Source: Hyalella azteca
Lineage: Eukaryota; Arthropoda; Malacostraca; Amphipoda; Hyalellidae
Length of the DNA stretch: 64,000 nucleotides
Assembly: GCF_000764305.2 (NCBI RefSeq)
Contig: NW_025941450.1
Span: 59,109 to 123,108 of the forward strand
Direction of reading: 5' to 3'
Below the pieces are notes generated by a model. It made no database searches, had not been told where the DNA came from, and saw only the letters and a program-made list of their open reading frames with translations. The position numbers were made by a program, and so were the translations under genes. This document shows, in pieces, positions 1 through 12,077 of this stretch. Numbering within the stretch: position 1 is the stretch's first letter; the number at the start of each line of letters is the position of its first letter.

Positions 1-1587
1 CATCAATAACGCAAGAACATGCCTAAATAAAACAGTTTATTGGCTTAGTATTTATTATTTGAGTCTTTTTAATGATTTTAATCGAAATTATAAACGATTG
101 ATTTTTTTTTCTAAACGCTTCCAATAAGGAAACGCTACGTTTTTTTCAGAAATAAAATATTGCTTCATAGAAAACAATAACTCATCCACGAGCATCTTTT
201 CTTTAAAAACGACTCTAGAGAGCTTTCAAATTACATTTATTTAATATTTAAAAAATGAAATGAAGGTACAGCCGCCAAAATTTAAAATAAACTTTTCAAT
301 TTAAAAGTAAGATGGATCGAAATGAAAAATACTTGGAATGCAAACCAATTTGTGGCACACTAATATATTGTGTGAATTTTTTCTTAATTCCTTACTACAT
401 CAATAAAGTTTTATATGCCTATACATTTTTTAAATACTCATCAATGCAATAATCAGTTAACAATGCTATAAATAATTATCAATGCTTTACCTACTGATCA
501 ATTTTTTGAATACACATTAACCATGCAGATGTTGACAACATGATGAGCGTGGAGTAGCTACAACGAAGTTAAAAGAGAGCGCTCGTAATTATGAACAAAA
601 TACATCATTGAGCTCAATTATAATTAATGAAATCTATTGAAATCACAGAAAAAGTGGATTTCTTTTCTACATAGGAACAGGTGTGTACTTTCAGATGACT
701 TTTCCATTCTATGAGTTTTAGATTATGACAAAAATTCGTCATGGAATTGACTGAATTCTGAAGCTGAATTGAAACTGATTACCGAAAATGCCAAGTGACG
801 GACTAGAACAGTGAGAAAGTTAACTCCAAATCTAGAGGACTACAAATTAAAAGAAAGAGCAAATGCATATCAATTTTGATAAACTTTCCCCAGGCAGTGA
901 CGGGCAAACTAACGAGCGAAGAGCAGACATCGAAGTGGCGATATCTACGAGCTCGTGGGAGTGGATTAATAAGGTTACACCTCATCCACGCTGCGCTAAT
1001 CCACTTATGATGGCAGCGAGTTATTGCAATTGATTCCTGCAGGCAGGATAAAAGATGGCGACACGCAGGGAGATCCTACCGATCATTCGCTCGCAGGAAG
1101 ATCCTTCACACGTACGCCTACCGAGCCTAGAGGGATGACTATATCCCCCCTGAGGGAGGGACTATAAAAATCCCTGCAAAAATTATATTCATGCAGAAAT
1201 AAAGTGAAAAAACATTTTTATGGATATATCAGATGATAGTGAGATAATTCATATATTAGAGGGATTTTCAAGATACAAGATGAATGCCTATGTCAGACTA
1301 TTAAAAAATTTAGGTCAAGTTTGTGATCGTCTTGTTTAGAATATCGAAAAAGTAAAGAATAACAACAAAACTAATGCATCAAAATTAATGTAAATGTACA
1401 AGAATACACTTTATATGCAGATAAAAAAATGGTGAATATTGAACGTTGTTTCGACATCAGATGTTTGCTGGAGACAATATGCGCTGCAATTGAAGACGTT
1501 TGTCAGCCCGTACACTGGACACAGTCCCGCGCGTGGTGCAGCGAAACGCGCGCCACGCGACGTGAGAGACGTCGTCACGGGACGAGG
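1..1587. other. No gene seen; AT-rich non-coding DNA
   Basis: I see no convincing open frame, repeat array or RNA gene here. The sequence is AT-rich with a modestly GC-richer patch around 0.9-1.15 kb. A TATAAAA-like string near 1163 lies in that patch, but no coding region follows it that would make it a credible promoter. Confidence 0.5.
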
Positions 1588-1742
1588 CGCGTGACGCGGG
1601 CACTGCGGCGGCCACGCGTGACGCGGGCACTGCGGCGGCCACGCGTGACGACACGCGTGACGTGGGCACTGCGGCGGCCACGCGTGACGTGGGCACTGCG
1701 GCGACCACGCGTGACGTGGGCACTGCGGCGGCCACGCGTGAA
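1588..1742. repeat. GC-rich 27-bp minisatellite, about 5.5 copies
   Basis: Units of 27 bp built on the motif GCACTGCGGCGGCCACGCGT repeat with few changes. One short spacer lies around 1649-1655. Because 27 is divisible by three, the array is open in frames on both strands and gives spurious Arg/Thr/Val-rich or Ala/Val-rich peptides. It is very rich in CpG compared with the surrounding AT-rich DNA. Confidence 0.93.
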
Positions 1743-2875
1743 GTAAAAAATATATTTATTTACATTTTTAGGCGAGAAAAAAAGGTTAAGTAATCTTGAA
1801 TGAAAGAAGGATCAGAAACTACTATCATCTAAACTTTTTTCTACGTATATATAAACCTTCTTCGCATATGAAAGCCTGGTAAGCAGAGATACCGTGAGTA
1901 GACAAAATACTAATAATTGGATTTCAATGATGAAGATGTGGCACGCCCGGGGAAATTCGCCGTTTCAAAAATTTAATTATGCCATAAAACAAGGATATTT
2001 CGTAGTGGGAATTTCGGTTAATGAGGCGGTACTCAAAAAATTAAATATCGACGTTTCAAAATGTAATTACTGAAACAAATCTCGCCTGCCCAGCGCCAGG
2101 CGAGGCGTGAGGTTTGTTGCATCTAGCAGACGGGTTAGACTCGCCTGAGGCTCGAGCTGCGTCGTTCATTGAGATAAAATACGCGCGTAATAAATTAGAT
2201 AGCGGCGCTCAGGATTGCATTGTATGAAAACTCAGACCTGCTCTGATTTCGCTTGATCTGAGTTATGCCCAGGCGTATCCAGTGACCCCAGGGGCGGTGG
2301 CTCCGCTGACAATTGTGGTTTGGGCACAAGTTGGGGTAGCGGTGTTTTTTTTTTGTTAATAGAAACGATATTTGATGAATTTGGTAAAATTCTAGAGATT
2401 TGGTAGAAGCGAGATTTTGTAAGTGAGGATTGTATGTTGGAAAGTTTATTCTGAACGAAATCAGCTAGAATGCAGCTGATTTCGTTACTAATAATAATCA
2501 ATTTCTAGAATCAATTATCAATTGCTATAATCAATCGATGCGGCCAGAATCAATTACGAATAATGATCAATTTCTCGTACGAGACAATTTCGAGAACCAG
2601 AAAGAAATTTTCAATAATATGAAAACATCATCACCATCATCAGAGAAAGAATCAACGAAAAATTCTCTTTAAAAAAAATTAAAGATGACAATAATCAACC
2701 TACGTACGATGTTACAAGGATCAGCAATGCGGGACACAGACATTGTAACATCCATCAAAGTCTTCAGAAGACTTGCAGACACAAGCGAGCGGCAGAAGAT
2801 CAAACATTTCTCGCCATATCTTGTGCCGCTAAAATACATTTCCTGTATAACCAGCGCCCTGAGTTTAAATATAAC

Positions 2876-3064
2876 AGACTAAGACTCAGAGCGCTGAGTC
2901 CAGACTCAGATTCAGCGCCATGAGTTCAGACTCAGACTCAGCACACTGAGTCCAGACTCAGACACAGCACACTGAGTTCAGACACACTGAGTTCAGACTC
3001 AGACACAGCGCAACTCAGACACAGCGAACTGAGTTCAGATTCAGAGCAATGAGTCCAGACTCAG
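2876..3064. repeat. Degenerate CAGACTCAG-type minisatellite
   Basis: About seven imperfect units of roughly 25-30 bp share CTGAGT(T/C)CAGACTCAGAC and variants with ACAGC. CTGAGT and ACTCAG are reverse complements, so each unit contains small inverted repeats that could form hairpins. Confidence 0.85.
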
Positions 3065-3266
3065 CATGCAGGCATGCATAAAATAATAAAAAAAAATAAT
3101 AATAAAAGCTTCGCCGCGAGTTACGCACAGCGCCAGCCGCCTCTGTTCGGACGCCGTTGAAGGCTCACGAGCGACCGCTCTTCAATTTTCAGACATTTCC
3201 TGGCATGTCTTTGGAAGCACAGCCTTTATGTCTTATAGCGTTGATGTCTGCGAGGATATTTCTCAA

Positions 3267-3425
3267 GCGTTGAAGCGCCTGATGGCAGACGCAGACGCCC
3301 AGGCGTTGAAGCGCCTGGTGGCAGACGCAGACGCCCAGGCGTTGAAGCGCCTGATGGCAGACGCAGACGCCCAGGCGTTGAAGCGCCTGATGGCAGACGC
3401 AGACGCCCAGGCGTTGATAAGCCTG
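3267..3425. repeat. 36-bp minisatellite, four full copies plus a partial
   Basis: Near-perfect 36-bp units (3267, 3303, 3339, 3375, then a diverged partial at 3411) carry the core GCGTTGAAGCGCCTGATGGC. Thirty-six is divisible by three, so three long open frames run across the array (an ADAQALKRLM-type frame on the plus strand and two on the minus strand). With all frames open and nothing conserved beside the array, I treat these as artefacts of the repeat. Confidence 0.93.
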
Positions 3426-4349
3426 ATGTCATTGATGTATAAAAAAACGCCTGAACTAGACAGATACAAGGCAGCTACAATTTTTTACAGTTTAGTATGT
3501 GGATTCATTCAGATTTATTAAAGAGTTTCGATGTACAGTGTTTGATAATGAAAAATGTTCATATACACAATAAAACTTTCTTTATGAAAATGAGAAGAAC
3601 ATCAATGCAAAATGTATTTCGGCTTAAAACTCACACAGAAGAATAATATGAACAGAAATTTGAAACGAGACTGCCTGAAACACATAAACTGGCGTTTCAC
3701 ATTTTAATAAAATACACGACAGGAAGGAAAGCATGAATGAAGGCGAACAAGACAGATTTGTTTCTACAAAGGGGAACAGCTTGCCAAAGTTTCCCCAGGG
3801 AGAGGGAAAAGCCACGGCAGGTTGAGGCATTAGTGCTGGCTGCGGGGAGGCTTGAAAGTAAACATTGGGGAGGCTCGGGGAAGGCTTTAAATAAGGCAAC
3901 CTAAGGGATATTTCCGCCCCTAAATGCCCCACAAAAGCAGAGCTGAACCTCGGCATAAAGCCGCGGTTTAGCGCGCAGATATTTTGTAAATCATCCAACT
4001 GGATAATTTAATTAGAGATAAATAGATTATTTGATAAATTATTTCACAGCATAGATGTCTATACAGCAAAAACATCATAAACTAAAAAAATATATTTCCA
4101 GATAAGCATCATGCCTAGAGAAGCCGTACGTAAGAATCATACTAATCAGCAATTTGTACAGATCCAGAAGAGCAACTGTAAAAGAAATAATGCGTACAAT
4201 TTATGATACATGTTTAGGATGCATTCCTAAAATAATGTTTCGAAGTGCTTTATAATTTATCGTTCATATTAACATCGAATAGCTCTAAGGTTAAATTTAA
4301 TTTTCAAGGTTTAATTTTTAATCAAATTTTCAGCGGGAATGATAGAACA

Positions 4350-4577
4350 ACGAGTACGAAATAAAGCTATACGCACACTCATGCTGAGCCATAAATTGAG
4401 TACTAAAATACATTACTTTCCCTACCGAGCATGAGAATAAAACTGTACACACACTAATGTTGAGCTATAAATTAAAAATAAAAGACATTACCTTACCTCA
4501 TGGATATGAGAGTAAGACTGTACGTCCGCAAATGTTGAGCTATAAATTAAAAATAAAAGACGTTACCTTCCCTACTG
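4350..4577. repeat. Tandem repeat of about 75 bp, three copies
   Basis: Three units start near 4367, 4443 and 4518. Each runs from a CTGTAC-like start through TTGAGCTATAAATTAAAA to a CATTACCTTCCCT-like end. The second and third copies are closer to each other than to the first. Confidence 0.85.
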
Positions 4578-4650
4578 TAGTTCTCATTAACATTTTAAAA
4601 GGGCAACTCGAGCGTCCATGGTGACTTGACAGCGCCAGGTCGCTACTCTA

Positions 4651-4834
4651 CACTCAGAGAAATATGTGACACTTTGTCCAAATAACGATGCACTTTCTGC
4701 TCTTGTGTGGGTCATCCTGACCCAGTTTAGCCCGACAAAAGGATCATATCAGTGTGACTCTTTTCTCTGCTTGTGTTGTAGGTAAAAAAGTGTCACTATT
4801 AGAACAATATATGACCCATACATTTAAATGAGTG
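4651..4834 (-). mobile_element. MITE-like element, copy 1 (reverse orientation)
   Basis: The element starts CACTCAGAGAAAT and ends ATTTAAATGAGTG, giving imperfect terminal inverted repeats. The inner part contains TCATCCTGACCCAGTTTAGC, which is the reverse complement of the ACTGGGTCAGGATGA core used here to define plus orientation. It has no coding capacity. At 184 bp it is close to the longest copies in the window. The left flank ends in TA, but no matching right-hand duplication is visible. Confidence 0.85.
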
Positions 4835-4920
4835 GAGCAGCAGGGCAACAAGTGGTCTGGCGTTCACTAAAATGGTTCGTCGTGTGACGATCAATACGAG
4901 ACTGAGTGAACCGTCCCTAG

Positions 4921-5071
4921 CACTCACAAAAATTCATGGGATGTATTGTCCAAATACTAAAATACGAGTTATTTCAGCACGTAGCGATGGCACGCACAAC
5001 AGGGCCAAGATGACCCATACACAGCAAAACTACATCGATATTTGGACAGAGTCTCCTCATTTCTTTGAGTG
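4921..5071 (+). mobile_element. MITE-like element, copy 2
   Basis: It begins CACTCACAAAAATTCATGGG and ends TTTCTTTGAGTG. TGTCCAAATA near the left end pairs with TATTTGGACA near the right end, so the imperfect terminal repeats span about 37 bp. It is 87 bp after copy 1 and 35 bp before copy 3, which makes a local cluster. Confidence 0.85.
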
Positions 5072-5106
5072 CGACCAGCCTGGAGGGTTGCCTCCCTAGA
5101 GTGCGA

Positions 5107-5260
5107 CACTCATAAAAATGAATGGGTCATGCTGTCCAAATAGTGACACAGGTTCTGCAAGTAGCAGTGATACGCTCTTTTGACGGACAAAACTGTGTCA
5201 TGATTACCCAGGGGCAAGAAGTGCGTTTATACATGGACAAAGCCTCTGCATTTTACTCAA
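5107..5260 (+). mobile_element. MITE-like element, copy 3
   Basis: The left end CACTCATAAAAATGAATGGG and the inner TGTCCAAATAGTGACAC are well kept. The middle retains AAACTGTGTCATGATTACCC, a diverged form of the family core. The right end near TTTTACTCA is degraded, so the end coordinate is approximate. Confidence 0.78.
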
Positions 5261-5398
5261 AGATCTACCGTCTAACTCTAACCTATTCAGTATTTGTCAT
5301 TTCTTTCAATTTAATATGCAATAAAAATCATGGTTGATGTTGTACTAAGGTATGCATTGATGATCATGGCTGTAACAAAATACAAATAAACATCACTT

Positions 5399-5524
5399 AT
5401 GCCTCCATTTACCCCAGAGAAACAGGTTAATTACCCCGAGTTTGTGAACCACTTGCCTGAAGGCGTGAAAAAGCAAGTAGACGAACTGAAGACGTTCCCA
5501 AACATGAATCCTGGCGCATTATAA
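5399..5524 (+). CDS. Candidate 41-codon small ORF or exon, function unknown
   Basis: An ATG at 5399 opens 41 codons ending with TAA at 5522-5524. About half of the third codon positions are G or C, clearly above the AT-rich surroundings. The peptide begins MPPFTPEKQVNYPEF, contains GVKKQVDELKTFPNM and ends NPGAL. It is hydrophilic, with no signal peptide, membrane segment or Cys/His motif. I do not recognise the family. A CCCCAG at 5411-5416 could be a splice acceptor, in which case the ATG is not the start and this would be a terminal exon. It is single and short and could be chance; the call rests on composition only. Confidence 0.3.
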   Translation: MPPFTPEKQVNYPEFVNHLPEGVKKQVDELKTFPNMNPGAL

Positions 5525-5802
5525 AGATGATGGCATTTTTTACATCATTATATTAGATTATTTACATTTTAAATCTTTTATATCGTATAGCACTTGCTGA
5601 AAATACATCTATTAGGATATTTTTCAGGTAAGAAGAGTTAGCATCGAGTCGGACGGCGTAAATACATATGAACATCAAAGTTCAACTGAAACTAGGACAA
5701 CAATAACAAATGCTTGCTGCATTAACAACGATAACAACCTAATGACATGCGTGATTTGCAAGAATAATACTAATGGTATTATGCCAGAAAATATTGTATG
5801 AA

Positions 5803-6046
5803 GTCGTCAAACAGTCAGAAAATCTAATATACAGCCGTCAAACAGTCAGAAAATCTAGTGTACAGTCGTCACACAGTCAGAAAATCTAGTATACAGTAGT
5901 CAAACAATCGTCAAACAGTCAAAAAATCTGGAATACAGTCGTCAAACAGTTTGAAAATCTGGTATACAGTCGTCAAACAGTAAAAAAATCTAGAATACAG
6001 TCGTCAAACAGTTTGAAAATCTAGTATACAGTCGTCAAACAGTCAG
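5803..6046. repeat. 32-bp minisatellite, about 7.5 copies
   Basis: The units follow GTCGTCAAACAGTCAGAAAA then TCTAGTATACAG. Alternate units carry CAGTTTGAAAAT instead of CAGTCAGAAAAT, which hints at a two-unit higher-order pattern. A single related fragment occurs near 10741. The period is not a multiple of three. Confidence 0.92.
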
Positions 6047-8107
6047 TTCTCCTAACTCCAAACAATTATTTGGTCAGAACAAAATGTGTAAAGGTGGACG
6101 CAACATAACCCGATATTCTCTAGCACAGGAACGCGGTCTGAAACACACGGCAGATTTTTTTTATTCAGAGCGCAGAATTCGCGGGCTTTTTACCCAATCA
6201 GCGATGTGAGGTCAGACGAATACCTGGCTTGTTACTTCCATGGCAACCCCCCCAGCCAAAAAAAATTAAAGGCTTGCTAGGAGGGAAAGGTATTTTATAA
6301 CGTGGCCATCTAAACAAGAAAATTAAGCCAGATAAAGCGCATGAATTTATTTCTGGTAGTTTTGAATGCAACTGCAGACAAATAATTCACCTCTATATAT
6401 AACAATGACTTTATATTATTAACAAACCATAACCATTACTAAAACAAAGTATTTAGTGGAACAAGCTCGAACAAAGATCGAATAAATTGTCTCGAAACAA
6501 CATTTAGAGGCATATTGCGTATAATATACATCTATAGTTATAGTTATAACAAATATAACATACGTGCGTTCTTATTACGGTACTGAATCTTAGATGAATG
6601 CATGCAACTTTAAAGTCAATTAATAGATTCCGAAAACTTTTAAGAGTAGAATCAGCACGTTTAGATAACGCAGTTCTTACTCTTGCTTCAAATCCTTCGT
6701 ATGTAATAGGGAATATCTCAATTAAAGATAAGAATATAGCAGATATTTCGCTTAATGTAAAAACATTTATTTTTCGAAGATGCTTTTGGAACGGAGAACA
6801 ACTAATTTTATATAATTTTAATTAAACTCATATCAACACCGAGCTTATTGAGATCAAGGCTTAGGATAATTTGGACGGAGACTTAATATGACATAAGGTT
6901 CGGTAATGGAACTGAAACAGCTTCGTAATGGCCATACTGTCGCTAATTAGAGCCGCAGCGAAGCTCTCCTGTGTCGAAAACGGCCACGATCGACCATCGT
7001 GGTCATAATTATCGACTTGTATCGACACGGCGATACACAGCCAAAATTATCGACACTGCGATGCACAGCCATAATTATTAACTTGTATCGACACTGCGAT
7101 ACACAGCCATCATATTAAGCTCGTTCAGCTCGCGAATACCACGCAACAAATGCAGCAAGGCAAACGTCGTACGCATTCATATTTTTTAACACAATTTCGA
7201 CAGTTAGGATTATGGCAAAAATTTTTAAAATATGTACACTGGAGATATCAACAAATTATTATTGATATTTTGAATATTACAGATAAAAAAAAGGTGCTCA
7301 AGTTTTAAACAATGGACATTATAGAATAAAAGTAAATTTTTCATTTGTGTGTATGACAATAATTAAATAAAGTTGAAAAGCGTTTTATGAGCCTAAATGG
7401 AAGGATGCTGATGACCCGTTTAGGCCATCACAATTTTATCTTGAACTTTCTACACATTTTATACTGAATGATCTCCTGTCGCATCAAGAATGATCTCGTG
7501 TCTTCAACGGAGCCTTTTATTTCGTGGTTGAACAGGTTTTTGAATTCAAAGTCGAACTTATGTCAGCACCTAATGCAATTTTTATTATTGAACTTGGACG
7601 ATAAATTCATCCAGAAAAAAACTGCATCGCCCTTCTACTGATTGTTTTAGGCAAATAATATGATTATACCTAGAATTCGAATTCTGGACCTCCACGCTTG
7701 ACCCATTTGTTTTCAGCATCGAATATACAGTATAATGAATATTTTGAATTTACACTTGCATAATCCCCCTACATTTAACCCATTAGTTGCAGACATCGAA
7801 TATTTATTTAATGAATATTTTGAAATCTCAATTTCAGAACCTCCCCCACGGCCCACCAATTTGTATTGTGTGGCCAGAATACATGTGTGCGCGGCCTGTG
7901 TGTTTGTGTTAACGCTCTACCAATTAGTGAGGCTGCAGGAGCATCGCGTTACGTGGGGGAGCGAAACCCCCAGAGGGAGGTGAAGCGGGGGTCAAAATCA
8001 TCATGTAGGCAGTGAGGAGCTGGTAAAATTGGTAATGACCAGAGTCGGATTACTCGGGGGGAAATGTGACTCTTATGAGGTAATGCTCAGAAATGCTGAT
8101 AGTTTTG
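6047..8107. other. No gene seen; mostly non-coding AT-rich DNA
   Basis: Apart from the small array at about 7.0-7.1 kb there is no supported gene here. Open frames near 6598 and 7735 are AT-driven and show no recognisable domain. The stretch 7735-7850 contains a loose duplication of an AATATTTTGAA-bearing segment. A purine-rich GC-richer patch lies at 7920-7990. Confidence 0.45.
7010..7110. repeat. Short tandem repeat, about three copies
   Basis: Three imperfect units contain ATCGACACTGCGATACACAG followed by CCATAATTAT. The first and third also carry TTGTATCGACAC. Confidence 0.8.
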
Positions 8108-8290
8108 TACTCTGAAAAAATAGTAGGACATTTTGTCCGAATAGCGACACACTTTCTTACCCGCAGTACGCGCAGAGAACGGCGTAGCACTGATACGACT
8201 TTTCGCCGGGTCAAACTCGATCAGAATGACTCACAAAAGCGTAGAATATGCATCGCTGCTTGAATAATATCTCACTTATTTCCCTGAGTG
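8108..8290 (+). mobile_element. MITE-like element, copy 4
   Basis: The left end is ACTCTGAAAAAATAG with TTTTGTCCGAATAGCGACAC just inside. The right end is ACTTATTTCCCTGAGTG. The middle keeps the family core as CAAACTCGATCAGAATGACT. The length of 183 bp matches copy 1. Confidence 0.83.
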
Positions 8291-8807
8291 CATAGGTTTT
8301 TGCAGCAATTTTTAGCGTAGAAAATTCATTACAATTTGTGGCGATCTAAGACGGAAACCCAGACATGAAAACTAACAGAAATGAAATTTAAACAGGTAAC
8401 TAAATAAAGAAAAACATTTATTTGACTCATATTAACATCAAAATGTTCCGAATACGAATCAAGGAAAAGTTAATAAATAAATTTCTACGTCCCAAAATTA
8501 AAATTTAATAACCTTCGATATTGTTGGGAGAAACGTTAGAGTCGGAAAATTTGTCTCTATTTCATGAAACTCGTAATCTTTATTTAAAATATGAAAATTA
8601 ATTGAGTTTCATAATGGCTCAATTGAGGCATGCATGCATGGGATATGATTGATTTCAAGTCGAAGCTCAAATGTAAAAATGCAAGTCTTAATTGAACTTA
8701 AAAATCGTAAAAATTTGATAGGAATCGTCTATTATGAATTTTCAATTATCGAAGACGGAAATTAAATAAAGCTGGCAATGTAATAATTTTTGCCCTCAAC
8801 CCCTCAT

Positions 8808-9120
8808 CAGTTAGTACAAGTTTAATAAAAACTGCAATTTAAATTATATCGGTCACCTAGAGTTAGTACAAAATTCATCAATGTTGCAATTTAAATTCTA
8901 CCGCTCATCTAGTTAGTACAAAATTCTTCAAAGTTGCAATTTAAATTCTATCGCTCATCTAGAGTTAGTACAAAATTCATCAATGTTGCAATTTAAATTC
9001 TACCGCTCACCTAGAGTTAGTACAAAATTCATCAATGTTGCAATTTAAATTCTATAGCTCATCTAGAGGTAGTACAAAATTCTTCAATGTTGCAATTTAA
9101 ATTCTACCGCTCACCTATAG
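8808..9120. repeat. 53-bp minisatellite, about six copies
   Basis: Units contain GTTAGTACAAAATTCATCAA, then TGTTGCAATTTAAATTCTAC and CGCTCACCTAGA. The first unit is the most diverged. The copies end abruptly at about 9120, next to a GC-richer unique block (9121-9310) in which I recognise no gene. Confidence 0.92.
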
Positions 9121-9339
9121 TTCTGAAAGGAGTAGGAGTGTGTCAGAGGGAGTACCTCAATGGATGTTAGCGGGAGTGCAGTAAGGCTGCACGGCAGGCC
9201 TCAGGCCTTCAAGAGGCTGTTAGAGGGAAACCCGCTAAGCGCAACGCCTTTTGCAGGGACGTGAGCACGTGTGCCATTAGGCCGCTAGATGGAGGCAGAG
9301 GGAGCTTCAGCGAGGCAACAGAAATACTGAAAATTTTGT

Positions 9340-9605
9340 AATTGATAAATAAATCACTAATGAACTTGAAAAAACTGTACTAACGAGTGAAAGACAGGGA
9401 AAATTATTTGAGATAAATTCTGGTAAATCTGTTATGAACGTGGAAAAACTGTTCTAAGCAGAAATGCACAAGATCGTTATAATTGGCCGAAATGCCCAAG
9501 AAATATATAATGAACTGGAAAAAAGATTCTAGACCGAAAAATATTTAATTAATAATTTTTGCGAAAAATCTGCCATGAACTTGGAAAAAACGGTTAGAAG
9601 CAGAA
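9340..9605. repeat. Degenerate tandem repeat of about 70 bp
   Basis: About four units share ATGAACTTGGAAAAA(A)CTGTT, followed by (C)TA(A)G(C)AGAAA. They are strongly diverged from one another, suggesting an old array. Confidence 0.6.
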
Positions 9606-10083
9606 AATACAGGAAAATCTAAGTATAGGAATACAACAAAATCTATATACTGGAGCCTTATGACTCACACGCACCGTGAGTTTACAATGTTAAAAAAATC
9701 AAATAAAACTGAGCTTCTTGATGTCAAACTGAGCGAGCAGCGACAGTTTTTTCCATATTTTTTAAATGAATAGCCACTGCTATTACACTACAGTTTGTTT
9801 GAAGTGTAAAATATAATCATTGTAAATCTTTCGACTTGTAACTTAAGACCAGAGTTAACAAATGAACAAGTTAGGATTTACAAGAATCGATTCAGTTTTG
9901 TTTTTATTTGATTCTGAAAATAGTTCAAATGTCCGTCGATGAAGAAGTAGAGACAGTTGTTTTTATTGATGTATTGAAAGTGAAGACAATTGACAGGTTC
10001 CATGGCGGTTATCGCTAATTAAGACACTCAATATAGGGCACATGTTAAGATTCCACTGAACACTCATATAGTACGTTCTAATT

Positions 10084-10154
10084 TAGGCTGGATGGGCGAT
10101 AGTCTTTATCTGCAGTAATGAACCTGCCATTTGAGGTTCATTACTTACAGCCTA
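10084..10154. other. Hairpin-forming inverted repeat
   Basis: GTAATGAACCT (from 10115) is followed by an 8-nt loop and its exact complement AGGTTCATTAC (to 10144). An outer pair TAGGCTG (10084-10090) and CAGCCTA (10148-10154) encloses it. No gene is adjacent, so the role is unknown. Confidence 0.7.
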
Positions 10155-10280
10155 ATCGCATTAATGTTGAGCCTGATCTTGGCAAAAAACTGCTAGCCTT
10201 AAAATTACTTTCACAACATTTGGATAGAAAATGTGTTAGTGTCTCCACAAACGTCACTTTAACACATTGCTTTACTGCCT

Positions 10281-10514
10281 ATTGTGAGTGACAAAAGACC
10301 ACTTAACGATTCACTGATTATTGTGACACAAGACCACTTAACGATTCACTGATTATTGTGACACAAGACCACTTAACGATTCACTGATTATTGTGACACA
10401 AGACCACTTATTGATTCACTGATTATTGTGTGACACAAGACGACTTATTGATTCACCGATTATTGTGTGACACAAGACCACTTATTGATTCACTGATTAT
10501 TGTGAGTGACACAA
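10281..10514. repeat. 35-bp minisatellite, about 6.5 copies
   Basis: Units run ATTGTGACACAAGACCACTT then AACGATTCACTGATT. Early units carry AACGATTC and later units carry ATTGATTC, so the array has two variant blocks, as expected from sequential duplication. Confidence 0.93.
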
Positions 10515-10979
10515 AACTCAATCTCATGAACAAGAGGCGACACTTAATTAACTATCACAAAAATCGCAGCAAAAAGCCCGGCTTATTCAAATATCACTCA
10601 GGCTTCACTGTCTGCTGTGTTGGCTTCCCTGACGCTCTGATATCAACACAAGTGAAGCCATATCAACTATCATTGCTATTAGCATTACCTATTTAATACA
10701 CATATACAAATATCAATAAACATCATATTAATAACAGCCAAAACAGTCAGAAAAATCTACTTGTCAAGCAGGCTTCATCCAAAACGTAGAAATCTGGGAG
10801 GTATATTAATATTTAATCGTCAATAATCTCAGCTGCACTACATTTTCAGCATATATACGCTCGCTATTTCTGTAAATAAAATGAGGGAAACAAAATAATA
10901 TCTTCTCCCGAACCAATCTCTATCATAAACATCAGAAGCCTGGTCTACAAGACGGCAATTTTATCCTATTTAGCTTAGA

Positions 10980-11080
10980 GCATGTCCTACTCAAGATATA
11001 CATAAGGGCATGTCCTACTCAAGATATACATAAGGGCATGTCCTACTCAAGATATACATAAGGGCATGTCCTACGCAAGT
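10980..11080. repeat. 28-bp minisatellite, about 3.6 copies
   Basis: Three identical units and a partial fourth carry GCATGTCCTACTCAAGATAT then ACATAAGG. The identity suggests recent expansion. Confidence 0.93.
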
Positions 11081-11910
11081 ATGGTTAGAATGAAAATAAT
11101 CACTAATGCCTTTTTATTCTAGATATCGATCAAGTCTGCAGATTCCAAATGTTTTCAGTCTTGCGGATCAGGCTTCGGCAAAAACCAACAATATTTTTCT
11201 TTCCAGATTTCGCTTGCGTTCCAGGACTCGGAACTGCGGTCGCTTGCATTGTTCTCGTGCGATACGATCAGGAAATTGAGTAGAAACACTGAATTTACGG
11301 CCAATATCGATCTACGAATCAGGATTTCATTGAACTTTTTATTATCCCATATCCTTCGGGTAGAATTTAAAAAATAACTTCAAAGTTAAAAGATATTTTT
11401 AACGTCTTATCATGAAGACAATAAATTTTTTATACAAGTCGAAGTTTTCAGTGTAGGAAATATTAAAAAGATCATAACTCAACTTTACAATTTATCATGT
11501 CGAATTTTAATTAAATAATCGTACCAATAATAATATTGAATTGTGGGTTTTATTCGGTTTTCAGTGCAAAGTATTGCTTTATATTTCAACTGAAACGAGT
11601 TGTAGAGTGAGAAGTATTTTAATCAAGAGCTTCAATAGAAATGACGTAGAGGCCAGCACAAGCAGTCCTAGAATTTTTTCACAAATATTGTGTTATCAAA
11701 GCCAGGAATATTAATGACGATGTAATTGAATAAAAAGCAAGGCTATTTAAGACGTAAAATTTATAATAATAATTACGGTAACATGAAACAAAAAGCAATA
11801 TTAATTATGAAGAAATTAAATGGAAACTGCACAAAAAACGCTTGCATCAATGTAGCACAATTTCTATTATAAATTATCAAAAGTCAAATTATAAAAAGAA
11901 TGGGTATTAA
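11081..11910. other. No gene seen
   Basis: AT-rich sequence with a short GC-richer patch at 11.15-11.26 kb. I see no open frame with recognisable content and no repeat. Confidence 0.45.
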
Positions 11911-12077
11911 ATAAAATAATAAAAAGAATGGTTATTAATTAAACCATAAAGGAAAAATAAATAAAAATAAATAAAATAATAAAAAGAATGGGTATTAATT
12001 AAACCATAAAAGAAAAATAAATAAAAATAAATAAAATAATAAAAAGAATGGGTATTAATTAAACCGTAAAAGAAAAA
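11911..12077. repeat. 60-bp AT-rich tandem repeat, nearly identical copies
   Basis: Units with an exact 60-bp period contain AAAAAGAATGGGTATTAATT followed by AAACCATAAAAGAAAAATAA. A diverged leading partial is visible from about 11890. The non-expansion flanks are also A-rich. Confidence 0.92.

Noticed and set aside
1161..1170. TATA-box promoter
   Set aside because: No transcription unit or conserved downstream element follows the ACTATAAAAA string.
3226..3521. ADAQALKRLM repeat protein
   Set aside because: All three long frames across the 36-bp array are open, as expected from a period divisible by three.
5803..6046. CRISPR array
   Set aside because: Repeats are contiguous 32-bp units without unique spacers, and the window is eukaryotic.
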